From Pseudomonadota bacterium (GTDB taxonomy: Bacteria > Pseudomonadota > Alphaproteobacteria > Rhodospirillales > Magnetospirillaceae), in NCBI GenBank assembly GCA_021798485.1, contig JAJZGK010000003.1:1-43243 (forward strand): a stretch of 43,243 nt of DNA. Reading direction: 5' to 3'. The notes under the pieces are model-generated. The model searched no databases, was not told the DNA's origin, and saw only the letters and a list, made by a program, of their open reading frames with translations. Positions 25,082 to 34,293 of the stretch are shown here, one piece after another (position 1 is the stretch's first letter; the number at the start of each line of letters is the position of its first letter). Both the position numbers and the translations under genes were made by a program.

Positions 25082-26146
25082 TCAGGCCAGACGGGGATCC
25101 AGGCTGCCGTCCTTGTAGCGCTTGGCCATCTCGGTCAGCGGCTGCGCCTTGATCTTGCCGGCCTTGCCGGCGGCGCCGAACTGTTCGTAGCGGGTGGCGC
25201 ACAGCTTGGTCATGGCCGCCACCGCCGGCTTCAGATAGCTGCGCGGATCGAACTCGGCGGGCTTTTCCATCAGCACCTTGCGGATCTGGCCGGTGATGGC
25301 CATGCGGCAGTCGGTGTCGATGTTGATCTTGCGCACGCCGTGCTTGATGCCTTCCTGGATTTCCTCCACCGGCACGCCGAAGGTCTGGGGCATCTGGCCG
25401 CCGTACTGGTTGATGATGTCCTGCAGATCCTGCGGCACCGAGGAGGAGCCGTGCATCACCAGATGCAGGTTGGGCATGCGCTTGTTGATCTCCTTGACCA
25501 CATGCATGGCCAGGATGTCGCCGGTGGGCTTGCGGCTGAACTTGTAGGCGCCGTGGCTGGTGCCCATGGCGATGGCCAGGGCATCCACCTTGGTGGCCTT
25601 GACGAACTCCACCGCCTGATCGGGATCGGTCAGAAGCTGCGAGTGATCGAGGGTGCCTTCGAAGCCGTGGCCGTCCTCCTTGTCGCCCTTGCCGGTTTCC
25701 AGCGAGCCCAGAACCCCCAGTTCGCCTTCCACCGAAACACCCACCATGTGGGAGATTTCCACCACCTTGGCGGTCACGCCCACATTGTAGGCCCAGTCGC
25801 CGGGGGTTTTGCCGTCGGCATGCAAGGAGCCGTCCATCATCACCGAGGAGAAACCGGCGGTCACCGCCGACAGGCAGGTTTCCGGGCTGTTGCCGTGATC
25901 CTGGTGCATACAGACCGGGATATGGGGATAAAGCTCGACGGCGGCCTGGATCAGATGCTTCAGCACCAGATCGTTGGCATAGGCGCGGGCGCCGCGGCTG
26001 GCCTGCAGGATCACCGGGCTGTCGGTCTGATCGGCCGCCGCCATCACCGCCAACATCTGTTCCATGTTGTTGATGTTGAAGGCGGGCAGGCCGTAACCGA
26101 ATTCAGCGGCATGATCCAGCAGTTGGCGCAGGGAAATCAAAGCCAT
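25082..26146 (-). CDS. fba: Class II fructose-bisphosphate aldolase
   Basis: A 354-residue zinc-dependent aldolase of the Calvin-cycle (CbbA/FbaA) subtype, acting on fructose 1,6-bisphosphate and, in the Calvin cycle, sedoheptulose bisphosphate. The metal and catalytic motifs are visible: [63 protein letters not shown] and [11 protein letters not shown]. The position between tkt and rpe supports a shared carbon-cycle role. The upstream tkt-fba gap holds tandem 70-bp hairpin repeats. Confidence 0.96.
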   Translation of the reverse strand: MALISLRQLLDHAAEFGYGLPAFNINNMEQMLAVMAAADQTDSPVILQASRGARAYANDLVLKHLIQAAVELYPHIPVCMHQDHGNSPETCLSAVTAGFSSVMMDGSLHADGKTPGDWAYNVGVTAKVVEISHMVGVSVEGELGVLGSLETGKGDKEDGHGFEGTLDHSQLLTDPDQAVEFVKATKVDALAIAMGTSHGAYKFSRKPTGDILAMHVVKEINKRMPNLHLVMHGSSSVPQDLQDIINQYGGQMPQTFGVPVEEIQEGIKHGVRKINIDTDCRMAITGQIRKVLMEKPAEFDPRSYLKPAVAAMTKLCATRYEQFGAAGKAGKIKAQPLTEMAKRYKDGSLDPRLA

Positions 26147-26170
26147 TGGTGTTCTCTCCCGTTTCTTGTA

Positions 26171-26350
26171 GCGGTTCCCGCTTGGCGGGAATCGCGTAAA
26201 GCCTTAGCGGCGCATGAGCGCCAAAGGCAATTCCAACTCAGCGGTTCCCGCTTGGCGGGAATCGCGTAAAGCCTTAAGAAGCGCATGAGCGCCAAAGGCA
26301 ATTCCAACTCAGCGGTTCCCGCTTGGCGGGAACCGCGTAAAGCCTTAGCG
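26171..26350 (-). repeat. Tandem 70/71-bp hairpin repeat between tkt and fba (2.5 units)
   Basis: Units begin at 26171, 26241 and 26312. Each contains GCGGTTCCCGC-TTG-GCGGGAA(T/C)CGC, an 11-bp stem that is perfect in the third unit, then GTAAAGCCTTA and, in the first two, a smaller GGCGC-ATGA-GCGCC-type hairpin. The third unit runs into the tkt stop codon (TTA at 26345-26347), so the repeat appears to be a multiplied tkt 3' untranslated region. Confidence 0.9.
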
Positions 26351-28324
26351 GCCCAGGCGGGCCAGGGCCTGTTCCACCACGGCGTCCACCGTGATGTTGA
26401 AAAAGCGATACAGCTGATCGGCGGGAGCCGAGGCGCCGAAACTGGTCATGCCGACCACCGCGCCCTGGTCTCCCACGTAACGGTCCCATCCGAAGGTGCT
26501 GCCGGCCTCCACGGCGATGCGCACGCCGGTGCCCAGCACCATCTTACGATACGCCTCCGGCTGGCGGTCGAACAACTCCCAACAGGGCATGGAGACCACG
26601 GCGGCGGCGATGCCCTTGGCGGCCAGGGCCTGACGGGCGTCCATGGCCAGGGCCACCTCGGTGCCGGTGGCCAGCAGCGTCACCTCGCGGTCCTCCTCGG
26701 CTTCGGCCAGCACATAACCGCCCTTGGCCGAAAGGTTTTCCGTGGCCGGCACGGTGCGCAAGGTGGGCACGTTCTGGCGCGACAGGGCGAAGGCGGCTGG
26801 CCCCTTGGTGTTTTCCAGGGCGGCCTCGTAGCATTCGGCGGTTTCCACGGCGTCGCAGGGGCGCATCACCAGCACATTGGGCATGGCCCGCAGCGAGGCC
26901 AGATGCTCCACCGGCTGATGGGTGGGGCCGTCTTCGCCAAGGCCGATGGAATCGTGGGTCAGCACATAGAGCACCCTTTGCCCCATCAGCGCCGACATGC
27001 GCAGGGCCGGGCGCAGATAATCGGAAAACACGAAGAAGGTGCCGCCGTAGGGGATCAGGCCGCCATGCAGGGCCAGGCCGTTCATGATGGCGCCCATGCC
27101 GTGCTCGCGCACACCATAATGGATATAGTTGCCGGAGGCGTCGTCGGGAGTGACCGGCTTCGACAATTTGGTGTTGGTCAGGTTGGAATGGGTCAGATCG
27201 GCCGAGCCGCCCACCAGTTCCGGCACCGCCGCCGCCAGCACGTTCAGCACCTCCTGGCTGGCCTTGCGGGTGGCCATGGCGGGGGTTTCGGCGGCCATCT
27301 TCCCCTTGAAGGCGGCCAGGGCCCCGGCCAGAGCGGACGGCAGGCGGCCTTCCAGGATCCGCTCGATATCCGCACGGTCGGCATGGGCGGCCAGACGGCC
27401 TTCCCAGGCGGCGCGGGCGGCACTGCCACGGCCCATGGCGGCGCGCCAGGCGCCCAGCACGGCCTCGGGCACCTCGAAGGGCGCATGCGGCCAGTTCAGC
27501 TTTTCGCGCATGGCCTTCAGATCGTCGGCGCCCAGGGGGGCGCCGTGCACCTTCTCGGTGCCGGCCTTGGCCGAGCCGAAGCCGATGGTGGTGCGGCAGG
27601 CGATCATGGTGGGCTTATCGGAGGCCCGGGCGGTTTCGATGGCCTTGGCCACCGCCTCCTGATCGTGGCCGTCCACCGCCAGGGTGTTCCAGCCCGCCGC
27701 CTGGAAGCGCAGATGCTGGTTCTCGCTGGTGGAGAGCGCGGTGTCGCCGTCGATGCAGATATGGTTGTCGTCCCACAGCACGATCAGCTTGGCGAGCTTC
27801 CAGTGCCCGGCCAGGGAGATGGCTTCCTGCGAGATGCCTTCCATCAGGCAGCCGTCGCCGGCGATGACGTAGGTGTAGTGATCGCACAGATCCCGGCCCC
27901 AGCGCGACGCCATCATCCGTTCGGCCAGGGCGAAGCCCACGGCGTTGGTGATGCCCTGGCCCAACGGCCCGGTGGTGGTGTCGGCGATGGCGATATGGCC
28001 GAATTCGGGATGCCCGGCGGTCCGCGCCCCCATCTGGCGGAAGGACTTGATCTGCTCGATATCGCAGTCTTCGAAGCCCGAAAGATAGGCCAGGGCGTAC
28101 AGCAGCATGGAGCCATGCCCGGCCGACAGCACGAAACGGTCGCGATCGAACCAGCGCGGCGCCGAAGGATCGATCTTCAGGAACCGGGTAAACAGCACCG
28201 TCGCCACATCGGCCATGCCGAGCGGCATGCCGGGATGGCCCGACTTGGCTTTTTCCACCGCGTCGGCGGCCAGAAAGCGGATGGCGTTGGCCATGTCCTG
28301 ATGGCTGGCGCTCTGGTTGGTCAT
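26345..28324 (-). CDS. tkt: Transketolase
   Basis: A 659-residue thiamine-diphosphate enzyme of the pentose phosphate and Calvin cycles. The N-terminal [12 protein letters not shown], the ThDP motif [13 protein letters not shown] through NHICIDGDT, the pyrimidine-domain [17 protein letters not shown] and [22 protein letters not shown], and the C-terminal [16 protein letters not shown] are all present. The start at 28324 ([21 protein letters not shown]) fits the family length. The first gene of tkt-fba-rpe on the minus strand. Its stop codon lies at the edge of the tandem hairpin repeat. Confidence 0.96.
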   Translation of the reverse strand: MTNQSASHQDMANAIRFLAADAVEKAKSGHPGMPLGMADVATVLFTRFLKIDPSAPRWFDRDRFVLSAGHGSMLLYALAYLSGFEDCDIEQIKSFRQMGARTAGHPEFGHIAIADTTTGPLGQGITNAVGFALAERMMASRWGRDLCDHYTYVIAGDGCLMEGISQEAISLAGHWKLAKLIVLWDDNHICIDGDTALSTSENQHLRFQAAGWNTLAVDGHDQEAVAKAIETARASDKPTMIACRTTIGFGSAKAGTEKVHGAPLGADDLKAMREKLNWPHAPFEVPEAVLGAWRAAMGRGSAARAAWEGRLAAHADRADIERILEGRLPSALAGALAAFKGKMAAETPAMATRKASQEVLNVLAAAVPELVGGSADLTHSNLTNTKLSKPVTPDDASGNYIHYGVREHGMGAIMNGLALHGGLIPYGGTFFVFSDYLRPALRMSALMGQRVLYVLTHDSIGLGEDGPTHQPVEHLASLRAMPNVLVMRPCDAVETAECYEAALENTKGPAAFALSRQNVPTLRTVPATENLSAKGGYVLAEAEEDREVTLLATGTEVALAMDARQALAAKGIAAAVVSMPCWELFDRQPEAYRKMVLGTGVRIAVEAGSTFGWDRYVGDQGAVVGMTSFGASAPADQLYRFFNITVDAVVEQALARLGR

Positions 28325-28433
28325 CGAAAATCCTCGTCTTCGGTCAGGGGGAGCAGGGAGAAGCACGTATTGCGAGGCTTTTGGTCCAAAACCGCCGGAA
28401 TTTCAAGCGGGACCTGCCGCAGACCCGCCATAC

Positions 28434-29057
28434 CTACAGGCTTTCCTGGCTGCGCAGATAAAAGGCCACGGCCTGGGCGCGATTGCCAACCCCCAGCTTT
28501 TCATAAAGATTTTTCAGGTGAAACTTGACGGTATTGAGCGAGATGCCGGCTTTTTCCGCCATCTGCTGATTGGTCATGCCGCCCGAGAGCGACACCAGCA
28601 GCTCACGCTCGCGCGGGGTCAGGTTGCCCAAGGGATCCGACACCAGCCGCGTGACGTCGATGAAGGGGAAGATCATCCGCCCCTCGGCCACCGCCACCAC
28701 GGTGTCCAGCAGGCGGGCGGGCGGTTCGTTCTTGGAACAGAAGGCCGCCGCCCCCAGGGCCAGGGCCAGGCGCGGCACATCGGCATTGGAGCTGCCGGTG
28801 TAAACCACGATGCGCGGCGCCCGGCCCTGATGGCGCAGAGACTGCAAAATGCCGCGCCCGTCGATCACCGGCAGTTCCCAGCCGATTACCGCCACATCGC
28901 AGGGCAGGCGCGTCAGCGCCGCCAGGAAACGTTCGCCGTCTCCCGCCATGCCCACCACATTGAATCTGCCGTCGCCAACGAACAGCCTTTGCAGCGATGT
29001 CTGCAAAAGCGGGTTCTTCTCGGCCATGACGACATTGATAGGACGTCTGCCCACCAT
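28434..29057 (-). CDS. LuxR-type regulator with a degenerate receiver domain
   Basis: A 207-residue protein with a receiver-like N-terminal domain and a LuxR helix-turn-helix (about 142-200: LTPRERELLVSLSGGMTNQQMAEKAGISLNTVKFHLKNLYEKLG). The position of the phosphoacceptor Asp is Gly59 (CDVAVIGWELPVIDG), and the acidic pair near residue 12-13 is reduced to AE. The conserved Lys (FCSKNEP) remains. It is therefore unlikely to be switched by Asp phosphorylation. The ATG at 29057 follows AAGGA; an ATG 18 codons upstream is an alternative. It lies just after the PAS-GGDEF-EAL gene on the same strand. Confidence 0.88.
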   Translation of the reverse strand: MVGRRPINVVMAEKNPLLQTSLQRLFVGDGRFNVVGMAGDGERFLAALTRLPCDVAVIGWELPVIDGRGILQSLRHQGRAPRIVVYTGSSNADVPRLALALGAAAFCSKNEPPARLLDTVVAVAEGRMIFPFIDVTRLVSDPLGNLTPRERELLVSLSGGMTNQQMAEKAGISLNTVKFHLKNLYEKLGVGNRAQAVAFYLRSQESL

Positions 29058-29155
29058 GTCTTTATTATTCCTTGGAGCCTCCCGGATTTGAGAAAAATAT
29101 CTTATTCCCACGGCAAGGCAATGGCCGAATATGAGTATTCCCCCATGAAAGAGGT

Positions 29156-32065
29156 TTATCCGCCGTCCGAAGGGATCTCCGCCAGCATACGGTCGATTTC
29201 AAAGGCGGGCACCGGCGGGCTTAAGAGATAGCCCTGCATCTCGTCGCAGCCGAGATTGCGCAGCAATTGCCGCTGCTCCTCGGTTTCCACCCCCTCGGCC
29301 ACGATGCGCCGGCGCAGGGAATGGCCCATCTGGATGATGGTGCGCACGATTTCCAGATCGTCGTTGTCGTAGGCGATATCGTTGATGAAGGAACGGTCGA
29401 TCTTGATGGTATCGAGGGGAAAGCGCTTCAGATAGCTCAAGGAGGAATAGCCGGTGCCGAAATCGTCCATGGCCAGCGAGATGCCCATGTCGGTGAAGCG
29501 GCGCAGCAGGGCCACGGCGTTTTCCGTATCCTTCATGATCATGGATTCGGTGATTTCCAGTTCCAGCCCTTCCGCGCCGACGCCGGTGCGGTCCAGGATG
29601 GCGCGCACCACCTCGTCGAGATTGCCCTGGCGCAGCTGGCGCACCGACAGATTGACGGCGATGCGCATCTCGGGATGGCCGGCATTGCACCATTCGCGGT
29701 ACTGGCGGCAGGCGGTTTCCAGCGCCCACTCCCCCACCTGGCCGATCAGGCCGGTTTCCTCCATCACCGGAATGAACTTCACCGGCGACACCATGCCCAT
29801 ATCGGCGCTGCGCCAGCGCAGCAGCGCCTCCACCCCGGTCAGCCGCCCGCTGGCCAGATCGCATTTCGGCTGGTAGTAGAGCATGAACTCATCGCGCTCC
29901 ATCCCTTTGGACAGACCGTTCTTGATGATCATGCGCTCCGAGACCTGGGCGTTGAGCTCGGCGGTGAAGAACTGGTAATTGGCCTTGCCCTGCTCCTTGG
30001 CCCGGTACATGGCGGCATCGGCGTTGCGCAGCAGGGTGGCGGCGTCGCCGGCGTCATCGGGGTAGGTGGAAATGCCGATGGAGCCCGAGACGAAAGCCTC
30101 GTGGTGATCGAGCTGAAAGGGCGCCTCCAGCACCGACAGGATGCGCTGCGCCACCACGGGGGCGTTCCGCACATCGCCCAGATTGGGCATGATGATGGTG
30201 AATTCGTCGCCGCCCAGCCGGGCCACGGTATCGCCCTGGCGCACGCAGGTCAAAAGCCGTTTCGAGGCTTCCACCAGCAGTTCGTCGCCCTTGTCGTGGC
30301 CCAGGGTGTCGTTAACCAGCTTGAAGCCGTCGAGATCGATGAACATCAGCCCCACCCGCTGCTCCAGCCGGCGGGCCTGGGTGATGGACTGGGTCAGGCG
30401 GTCCATGAACAGGGCGCGGTTGGGCAGGCCGGTCAGGGCATCGTAGTTGGCCTGATAGCGGATGCGCTCCTCGTCCAGCTTGCGCTGGGTGATATCGGAA
30501 AACACCACGATATAGCGCACCACCCGCTGCAGCTGATCGGTCACGGCGGTGATGGACAGGCGCTCGGCATATTCATCGCCGCTTTTGCGCAGGCTCCATT
30601 GCTCGTGATCCCAGCGCCCGCTATGGGCGATGGCGGCGCGAATCTCCTCCTTCAGGGCGGGCTGGCGGCCATCGGCCAGAAAGCGCGGCGGCTGGCCCAG
30701 CATCTCGTCCAGGCTGTAGCCGGTGATGGTGGTGAAGGCCGGATTGGCGGTGGTGATGTTGAAGGCGGCATCCAGAACGATGATGGCTTCCGCCGTGGTT
30801 TCAAACACCGCCGAGGCCAGACGCAGCTTCTCGTCGGTCTGACGCCGCTCGGTCACATCGTGGAACACCATCACCGCGCCGATGCGCACGCCATCCTCCT
30901 CGATGGGCGAGAGGGCGAATTCGATGGGAAAGCGGCTGCCGTCCTGGCGCAGCATCATGAAATCCACCATGTCCGACATCGGCGCCGGCGCCGCGATCAG
31001 CGAACTGGGCGCCGGATGGGCCGGATCGTGGCCGCCCAGCGGCAGATAGCTCAAGAGATCCTCGGCCTTGCGGCCGCTCAAGCCCTCCACGCTCCAGCCG
31101 GTCATGGCCGCCGCCGCCGGATTGGCGAAGATGATGACGTTGCCCTCGTCCAGCCCCAGGATCCCCTCGCTGGCCGAATTGAGGATCTGCTCGTTCTGCC
31201 GCGACAGATGGTGCAGTTCCAGGGTGCGCTCCCGCACCCGGCGCTCCAGCTCGGCCTGGGCCTCGGCCACCGCCCGTTCGGCCTGCTTGCGCCCGGTGAT
31301 GTCGCGCACCACGCCGATGAACAGGCGGTGATGGCCGCGCCGCAGCTCGGTGACGCTGAGATCCACCGGAAACACCGTGCCGTCCCGGCGCCGGGCCACC
31401 GCCTCGCGGCCCACCCCCAGGATGCGGCTGACGCCGGTGGCGATGTAATCGGCGATATAGCGGTCGTGCACCTCGGCATAGGGGGACGGCATCAGCATGG
31501 ACAGGTTTTTGCCCACCACCTCGCGGGCGCCGTAGCCGAAAATCACCTCGGCGGCATGATTGAAGCTGAGGATCCGCCCGGTTTCGTCGGCCGAGATGAT
31601 GGCATCGCCCACGGTATCCAGGATGCCCTGCAGCTGCTCCTCGCGGTCGTGCAGGGCGGCCAGGCCCTTGCGGGCCTCGGTCACATCGCGGATTTCCACC
31701 ATGAAACTGTTGAACTCGACCGGCCCGAACCGCCGCGCCACGATCTCGGCATCGACGATGCGGCCCGACCACGACACCACCTTGAACGGCACCGGCTCGG
31801 CTTCGAGCGACAGGGTGGACAGGCCGCCCAGCAGCACCTCGATATAATCGCGGTGCGCGAATTCCACCAGGGAATGCCCGGCCAGTTCCTCGGCCGAGGC
31901 GGCTCCCAGAAGGCGCGCTCCGGCGGCATTGATGAAGGCGATGCGGTCGCCCTGGCAGATGCACATGCAGTCATGGGCCAGCGCCACCATGTGACGATAG
32001 ATTTCGTCGCCGCCGGGCGGACCGCTATCGGACTGGGAACGTTTCAGACCCTGCTCGGAACCCAT
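29156..32065 (-). CDS. PAS-PAS-PAS-PAS-GGDEF-EAL protein
   Basis: A 969-residue cytoplasmic c-di-GMP turnover protein. Four PAS regions are visible (about 20-130, 140-265, 295-410 and 420-535), each ending in a DVT/DIT-type segment such as FIGVVRDITGRKQAE and VVFSDITQRKLDE. The GGDEF domain has an intact RLGGDEF near 616-622 and an NLLR/DALTGLPNR start. The EAL domain has GVEALLRW near 743, NLSVRQL, DDFGTGYSSLSYLKRFP and KIDRSFI. Both output motifs look intact, so either or both activities are possible. No membrane helix is seen. The start at 32065 follows GGGAG; a GTG four codons earlier is possible. Confidence 0.93.
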   Translation of the reverse strand: MGSEQGLKRSQSDSGPPGGDEIYRHMVALAHDCMCICQGDRIAFINAAGARLLGAASAEELAGHSLVEFAHRDYIEVLLGGLSTLSLEAEPVPFKVVSWSGRIVDAEIVARRFGPVEFNSFMVEIRDVTEARKGLAALHDREEQLQGILDTVGDAIISADETGRILSFNHAAEVIFGYGAREVVGKNLSMLMPSPYAEVHDRYIADYIATGVSRILGVGREAVARRRDGTVFPVDLSVTELRRGHHRLFIGVVRDITGRKQAERAVAEAQAELERRVRERTLELHHLSRQNEQILNSASEGILGLDEGNVIIFANPAAAAMTGWSVEGLSGRKAEDLLSYLPLGGHDPAHPAPSSLIAAPAPMSDMVDFMMLRQDGSRFPIEFALSPIEEDGVRIGAVMVFHDVTERRQTDEKLRLASAVFETTAEAIIVLDAAFNITTANPAFTTITGYSLDEMLGQPPRFLADGRQPALKEEIRAAIAHSGRWDHEQWSLRKSGDEYAERLSITAVTDQLQRVVRYIVVFSDITQRKLDEERIRYQANYDALTGLPNRALFMDRLTQSITQARRLEQRVGLMFIDLDGFKLVNDTLGHDKGDELLVEASKRLLTCVRQGDTVARLGGDEFTIIMPNLGDVRNAPVVAQRILSVLEAPFQLDHHEAFVSGSIGISTYPDDAGDAATLLRNADAAMYRAKEQGKANYQFFTAELNAQVSERMIIKNGLSKGMERDEFMLYYQPKCDLASGRLTGVEALLRWRSADMGMVSPVKFIPVMEETGLIGQVGEWALETACRQYREWCNAGHPEMRIAVNLSVRQLRQGNLDEVVRAILDRTGVGAEGLELEITESMIMKDTENAVALLRRFTDMGISLAMDDFGTGYSSLSYLKRFPLDTIKIDRSFINDIAYDNDDLEIVRTIIQMGHSLRRRIVAEGVETEEQRQLLRNLGCDEMQGYLLSPPVPAFEIDRMLAEIPSDGG

Positions 32066-32234
32066 GATCACTCCCACAAGAGAGTCTGACGGCGCGTCCG
32101 CGCGAACAGCGCGCCCGGCTCAGGCCCGCCATACTTTAATGGGAGAACGAAGGAAGCACCAGCGCTTAACGGCCAGCCGCCGGCGTGACGGCAGGCTCCG
32201 GAATGGGGGAAAATATAAAAAAAGCGGCGGGAAA

Positions 32235-33131
32235 TCAGTAGTGGCCGGCACCGAAGCGGCGGGCCAGGGCCTGATCGTCGGTGTCCACCTGCGTTTGCGG
32301 CGCATGATCGGCGGCGCCCTTTTCCTCGGCCAGACGACCGGCAAGCCCCTGGTGTTCGGAGAGATCGCGGCGGGCGGCGCCGATCTCGGGCTTGGCGGGA
32401 AGATGGGCCATGGCCACCAGCCGCGCCGCCATGCGCCGCGACAGCGCCGGCTTGGCCGGGGGCACCGGCGGCGCGGCCTCGGTGGCCAGTTCGCGGGCAT
32501 GATGAGGGGCGCGCCGCTCATGGCGGACAACGGCATGATGGCCGTGGTGATGGCGCCCGGCATGGCTTTCCACCGGAGCGGCATCGGTGGTGGCATCGGG
32601 CTCGGACTCGGCGCTTACGCCGCGCGGCAGATCGGGCACGAAGCTGGCCTGCTGGTAACGGGCGCTTTGACTGCCCGGAGCGTAGATAAAACCGTAGGTG
32701 GGATAAACGCGCGACCCGTAGTCGTCCAGGCGGCGGTTCCACACCCGCACCTCGGTCCAATCGTTTTCCGGCGAGATATCCACCACCGCCATGCCCTTGG
32801 CGACCTTGCCGCGGCCACCCAGACGGCGCGAGCCCCAGTTGGCGTGATCCACCAGCACTTCGCGGGAATTGATGATTTCGGTCACCACCGCCACATGGCC
32901 GCGCCGCATGGAGCCATGCCGCTTGAACACCACCACGGCACCCACGCGCGGGCTGTGGCCGCGGTCGTAAACCCCGGCGGCCGAACCCCACCAGGTCCAG
33001 GCATCGCCGCGCAGGCTGATGCCCGAGGCTTCACGGGCGTAGGGGACACATTGCAGCGCCATCGCAGGGACGGCGGCGGCCAGAACCGCGCCAAATGCCA
33101 GGACTGTGATGATTCGGCTGCGCACTGCCAC
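32235..33131 (-). CDS. Secreted CHAP-domain (amidase-type) protein
   Basis: A 298-residue exported protein. A signal peptide (RSRIITVLAFGAVLAAAVPAMA, cleavage near 25) is followed at once by a CHAP-like domain: the catalytic Cys28 in QCVPYAREASGI, His in RGHVAVVTEI and an N/D partner in VLVDHANWG. Such domains cut peptidoglycan amide bonds. The C-terminal half is low-complexity, with a His-rich stretch (HAGRHHHGHHAVVRHERR) and Ala/Pro/Glu-rich sequence. The start is GTG at 33131 or 33125. Upstream 33132-33311 holds the divergent promoter region. Confidence 0.85.
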   Translation of the reverse strand: MAVRSRIITVLAFGAVLAAAVPAMALQCVPYAREASGISLRGDAWTWWGSAAGVYDRGHSPRVGAVVVFKRHGSMRRGHVAVVTEIINSREVLVDHANWGSRRLGGRGKVAKGMAVVDISPENDWTEVRVWNRRLDDYGSRVYPTYGFIYAPGSQSARYQQASFVPDLPRGVSAESEPDATTDAAPVESHAGRHHHGHHAVVRHERRAPHHARELATEAAPPVPPAKPALSRRMAARLVAMAHLPAKPEIGAARRDLSEHQGLAGRLAEEKGAADHAPQTQVDTDDQALARRFGAGHY

Positions 33132-33276
33132 CCGTACATCCCCCGAGATGATTGACCTTATTCGTAAAGATGATTGTGCTGATCCGAATTGCCGATGGCA
33201 AGAATTGATTCACAGGCTGGTGAAAAAAATGCGCCCCCGGCGCCGCCGGGGCAGTCTCCTGCGCCGGAGGACGGGA

Positions 33277-33305
33277 GTGACAGTACCGGGAAACATCTTT
33301 AGAAT
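33277..33305 (+). promoter_or_regulatory. Promoter of the Sel1-repeat gene, probably leaderless
   Basis: GTGACA (33277-33282) and TAGAAT (33300-33305) are 17 bp apart. The A of the ATG at 33312 lies 7 nt after the -10, where transcription would normally begin, and there is no Shine-Dalgarno sequence. Confidence 0.55.
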
Positions 33306-33311
33306 ACACTC

Positions 33312-34022
33312 ATGCGCGCAATGTTCAGATTCACTCTCACTCTAACCGTCTTTCTGCTGCTGTCGGCCCGGCCTGCACTGGCGCAGTTCGACAGCGGCGT
33401 CTCGGCATTGCGGGCCGGCAACTACACCGCCGCCCAAACCTTCTGGCAATCCTGCCCCGAGGACGGCCGCTGCCTTTATTCCCTGGGCTATCTGGCGCAA
33501 TTCGGCCTGGGCCGCCCCGCCGATCTGGCGGCGGCGAAAGCCTTCTACACCAAGGCGGCGGCGAAAAACGACGGCGACGCCCTTTACGCCCTGGGCCAGT
33601 TCGCCGAAGCCGGCAAGACCGAGGCGAAGGATCTGGCGGCGGCCCTTAAGAACTACCGTGCCGCCGCCGCCACCGGCACCTGTCCCGATGCCGAATATGC
33701 CGTGGGCCGCATGATCCTGCAGGGGCGCGGCACGCCGCGCGATCCGGTTCAGGCGCTGAAATGGCTGCGCCAAGCCGCCGGCCATCATCAGGTGGCGGCC
33801 GAGTATATGCTGGGCGAGGCTTACGAATCCGGCTGGGGCGTGCCCGCCAACCGGGTGGAGGCTTATTACTGGTACCGCCGCGCCCAGGAGGGCGACCAGA
33901 CGCTGCTGGCCGAGGAGGACCTGGAATTTCAGCCCGCCGTTGCCCTGAAGCTGCTGCGCCGCCATCTGACCGCCGCCCAGATCCGTCATGTGGAGGAACG
34001 GCTGGCGCGGGAAAAACGTTAG
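33312..34022 (+). CDS. Exported Sel1/TPR-repeat protein
   Basis: A 236-residue protein with a Sec signal peptide (FTLTLTVFLLLSARPALA, cleavage before QFD) and about four Sel1-like repeats, for example CLYSLGYLAQFGLGRPADLAAAKAFYTKAA, ALYALGQFAEAG..., YAVGRMILQGRGTPRDPVQALKWLRQAA and YMLGEAYESGWGVPANRVEAYYWYRRA. Sel1 repeats form alpha-solenoids for protein contacts; the partner is unknown. The ATG at 33312 is preferred, with another at 33321. It is followed by repeat copy R3. Confidence 0.88.
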   Translation: MRAMFRFTLTLTVFLLLSARPALAQFDSGVSALRAGNYTAAQTFWQSCPEDGRCLYSLGYLAQFGLGRPADLAAAKAFYTKAAAKNDGDALYALGQFAEAGKTEAKDLAAALKNYRAAAATGTCPDAEYAVGRMILQGRGTPRDPVQALKWLRQAAGHHQVAAEYMLGEAYESGWGVPANRVEAYYWYRRAQEGDQTLLAEEDLEFQPAVALKLLRRHLTAAQIRHVEERLAREKR

Positions 34023-34078
34023 CCCTTCCCCGGCCACGGCGTGATTGAGCGGCATTTCTGTCCATCCGCGTTGCTTTT

Positions 34079-34246
34079 ATACCGACCAACCATTGAAGTG
34101 ATACCAACCGCCCAATGAATTGACCGGTTGTATCGTCCCTCGCCGGGCGGCGGCATCCGCCGCCTTGGCCGCTCGCTCAATGCTCGCTGGATACCGGCCA
34201 ACGAGTCACTTCAATGGTTGGCCGGTATGACTCGTTGGCCGGTATT
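34079..34246 (+). repeat. Interspersed structured repeat, copy R3, with terminal inverted repeats
   Basis: A 150-bp element (34079-34228) with 22-bp terminal inverted repeats (34079-34100 and 34207-34228, one mismatch) beginning ATACC and ending GGTAT. Inside are the CCAATGAATTGACCGG palindrome, the 59-bp core identical to R1 and R2 and a perfect 12-bp right stem ATACCGGCCAAC/GTTGGCCGGTAT. An extra partial arm (CTCGTTGGCCGGTAT) follows to 34245. It lies in the convergent gap between the Sel1 gene and glgP. No target-site duplication was obvious. Confidence 0.9.
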
Positions 34247-34293
34247 AAAGGCCAGGACCAGGGAAGCGTTACCCCGGCCTCGCCGCCCCGCGG

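Noticed and set aside
26171-26350. Tandem 70-bp repeats considered as a CRISPR array
   Set aside because: Repeat units are contiguous with no unique spacers and no cas genes are nearby.
29267-32089. A 940-codon plus-strand open frame opposite the PAS-GGDEF-EAL gene
   Set aside because: Antisense shadow with low-complexity His/Gly/Ala composition; the minus-strand gene has intact catalytic motifs.
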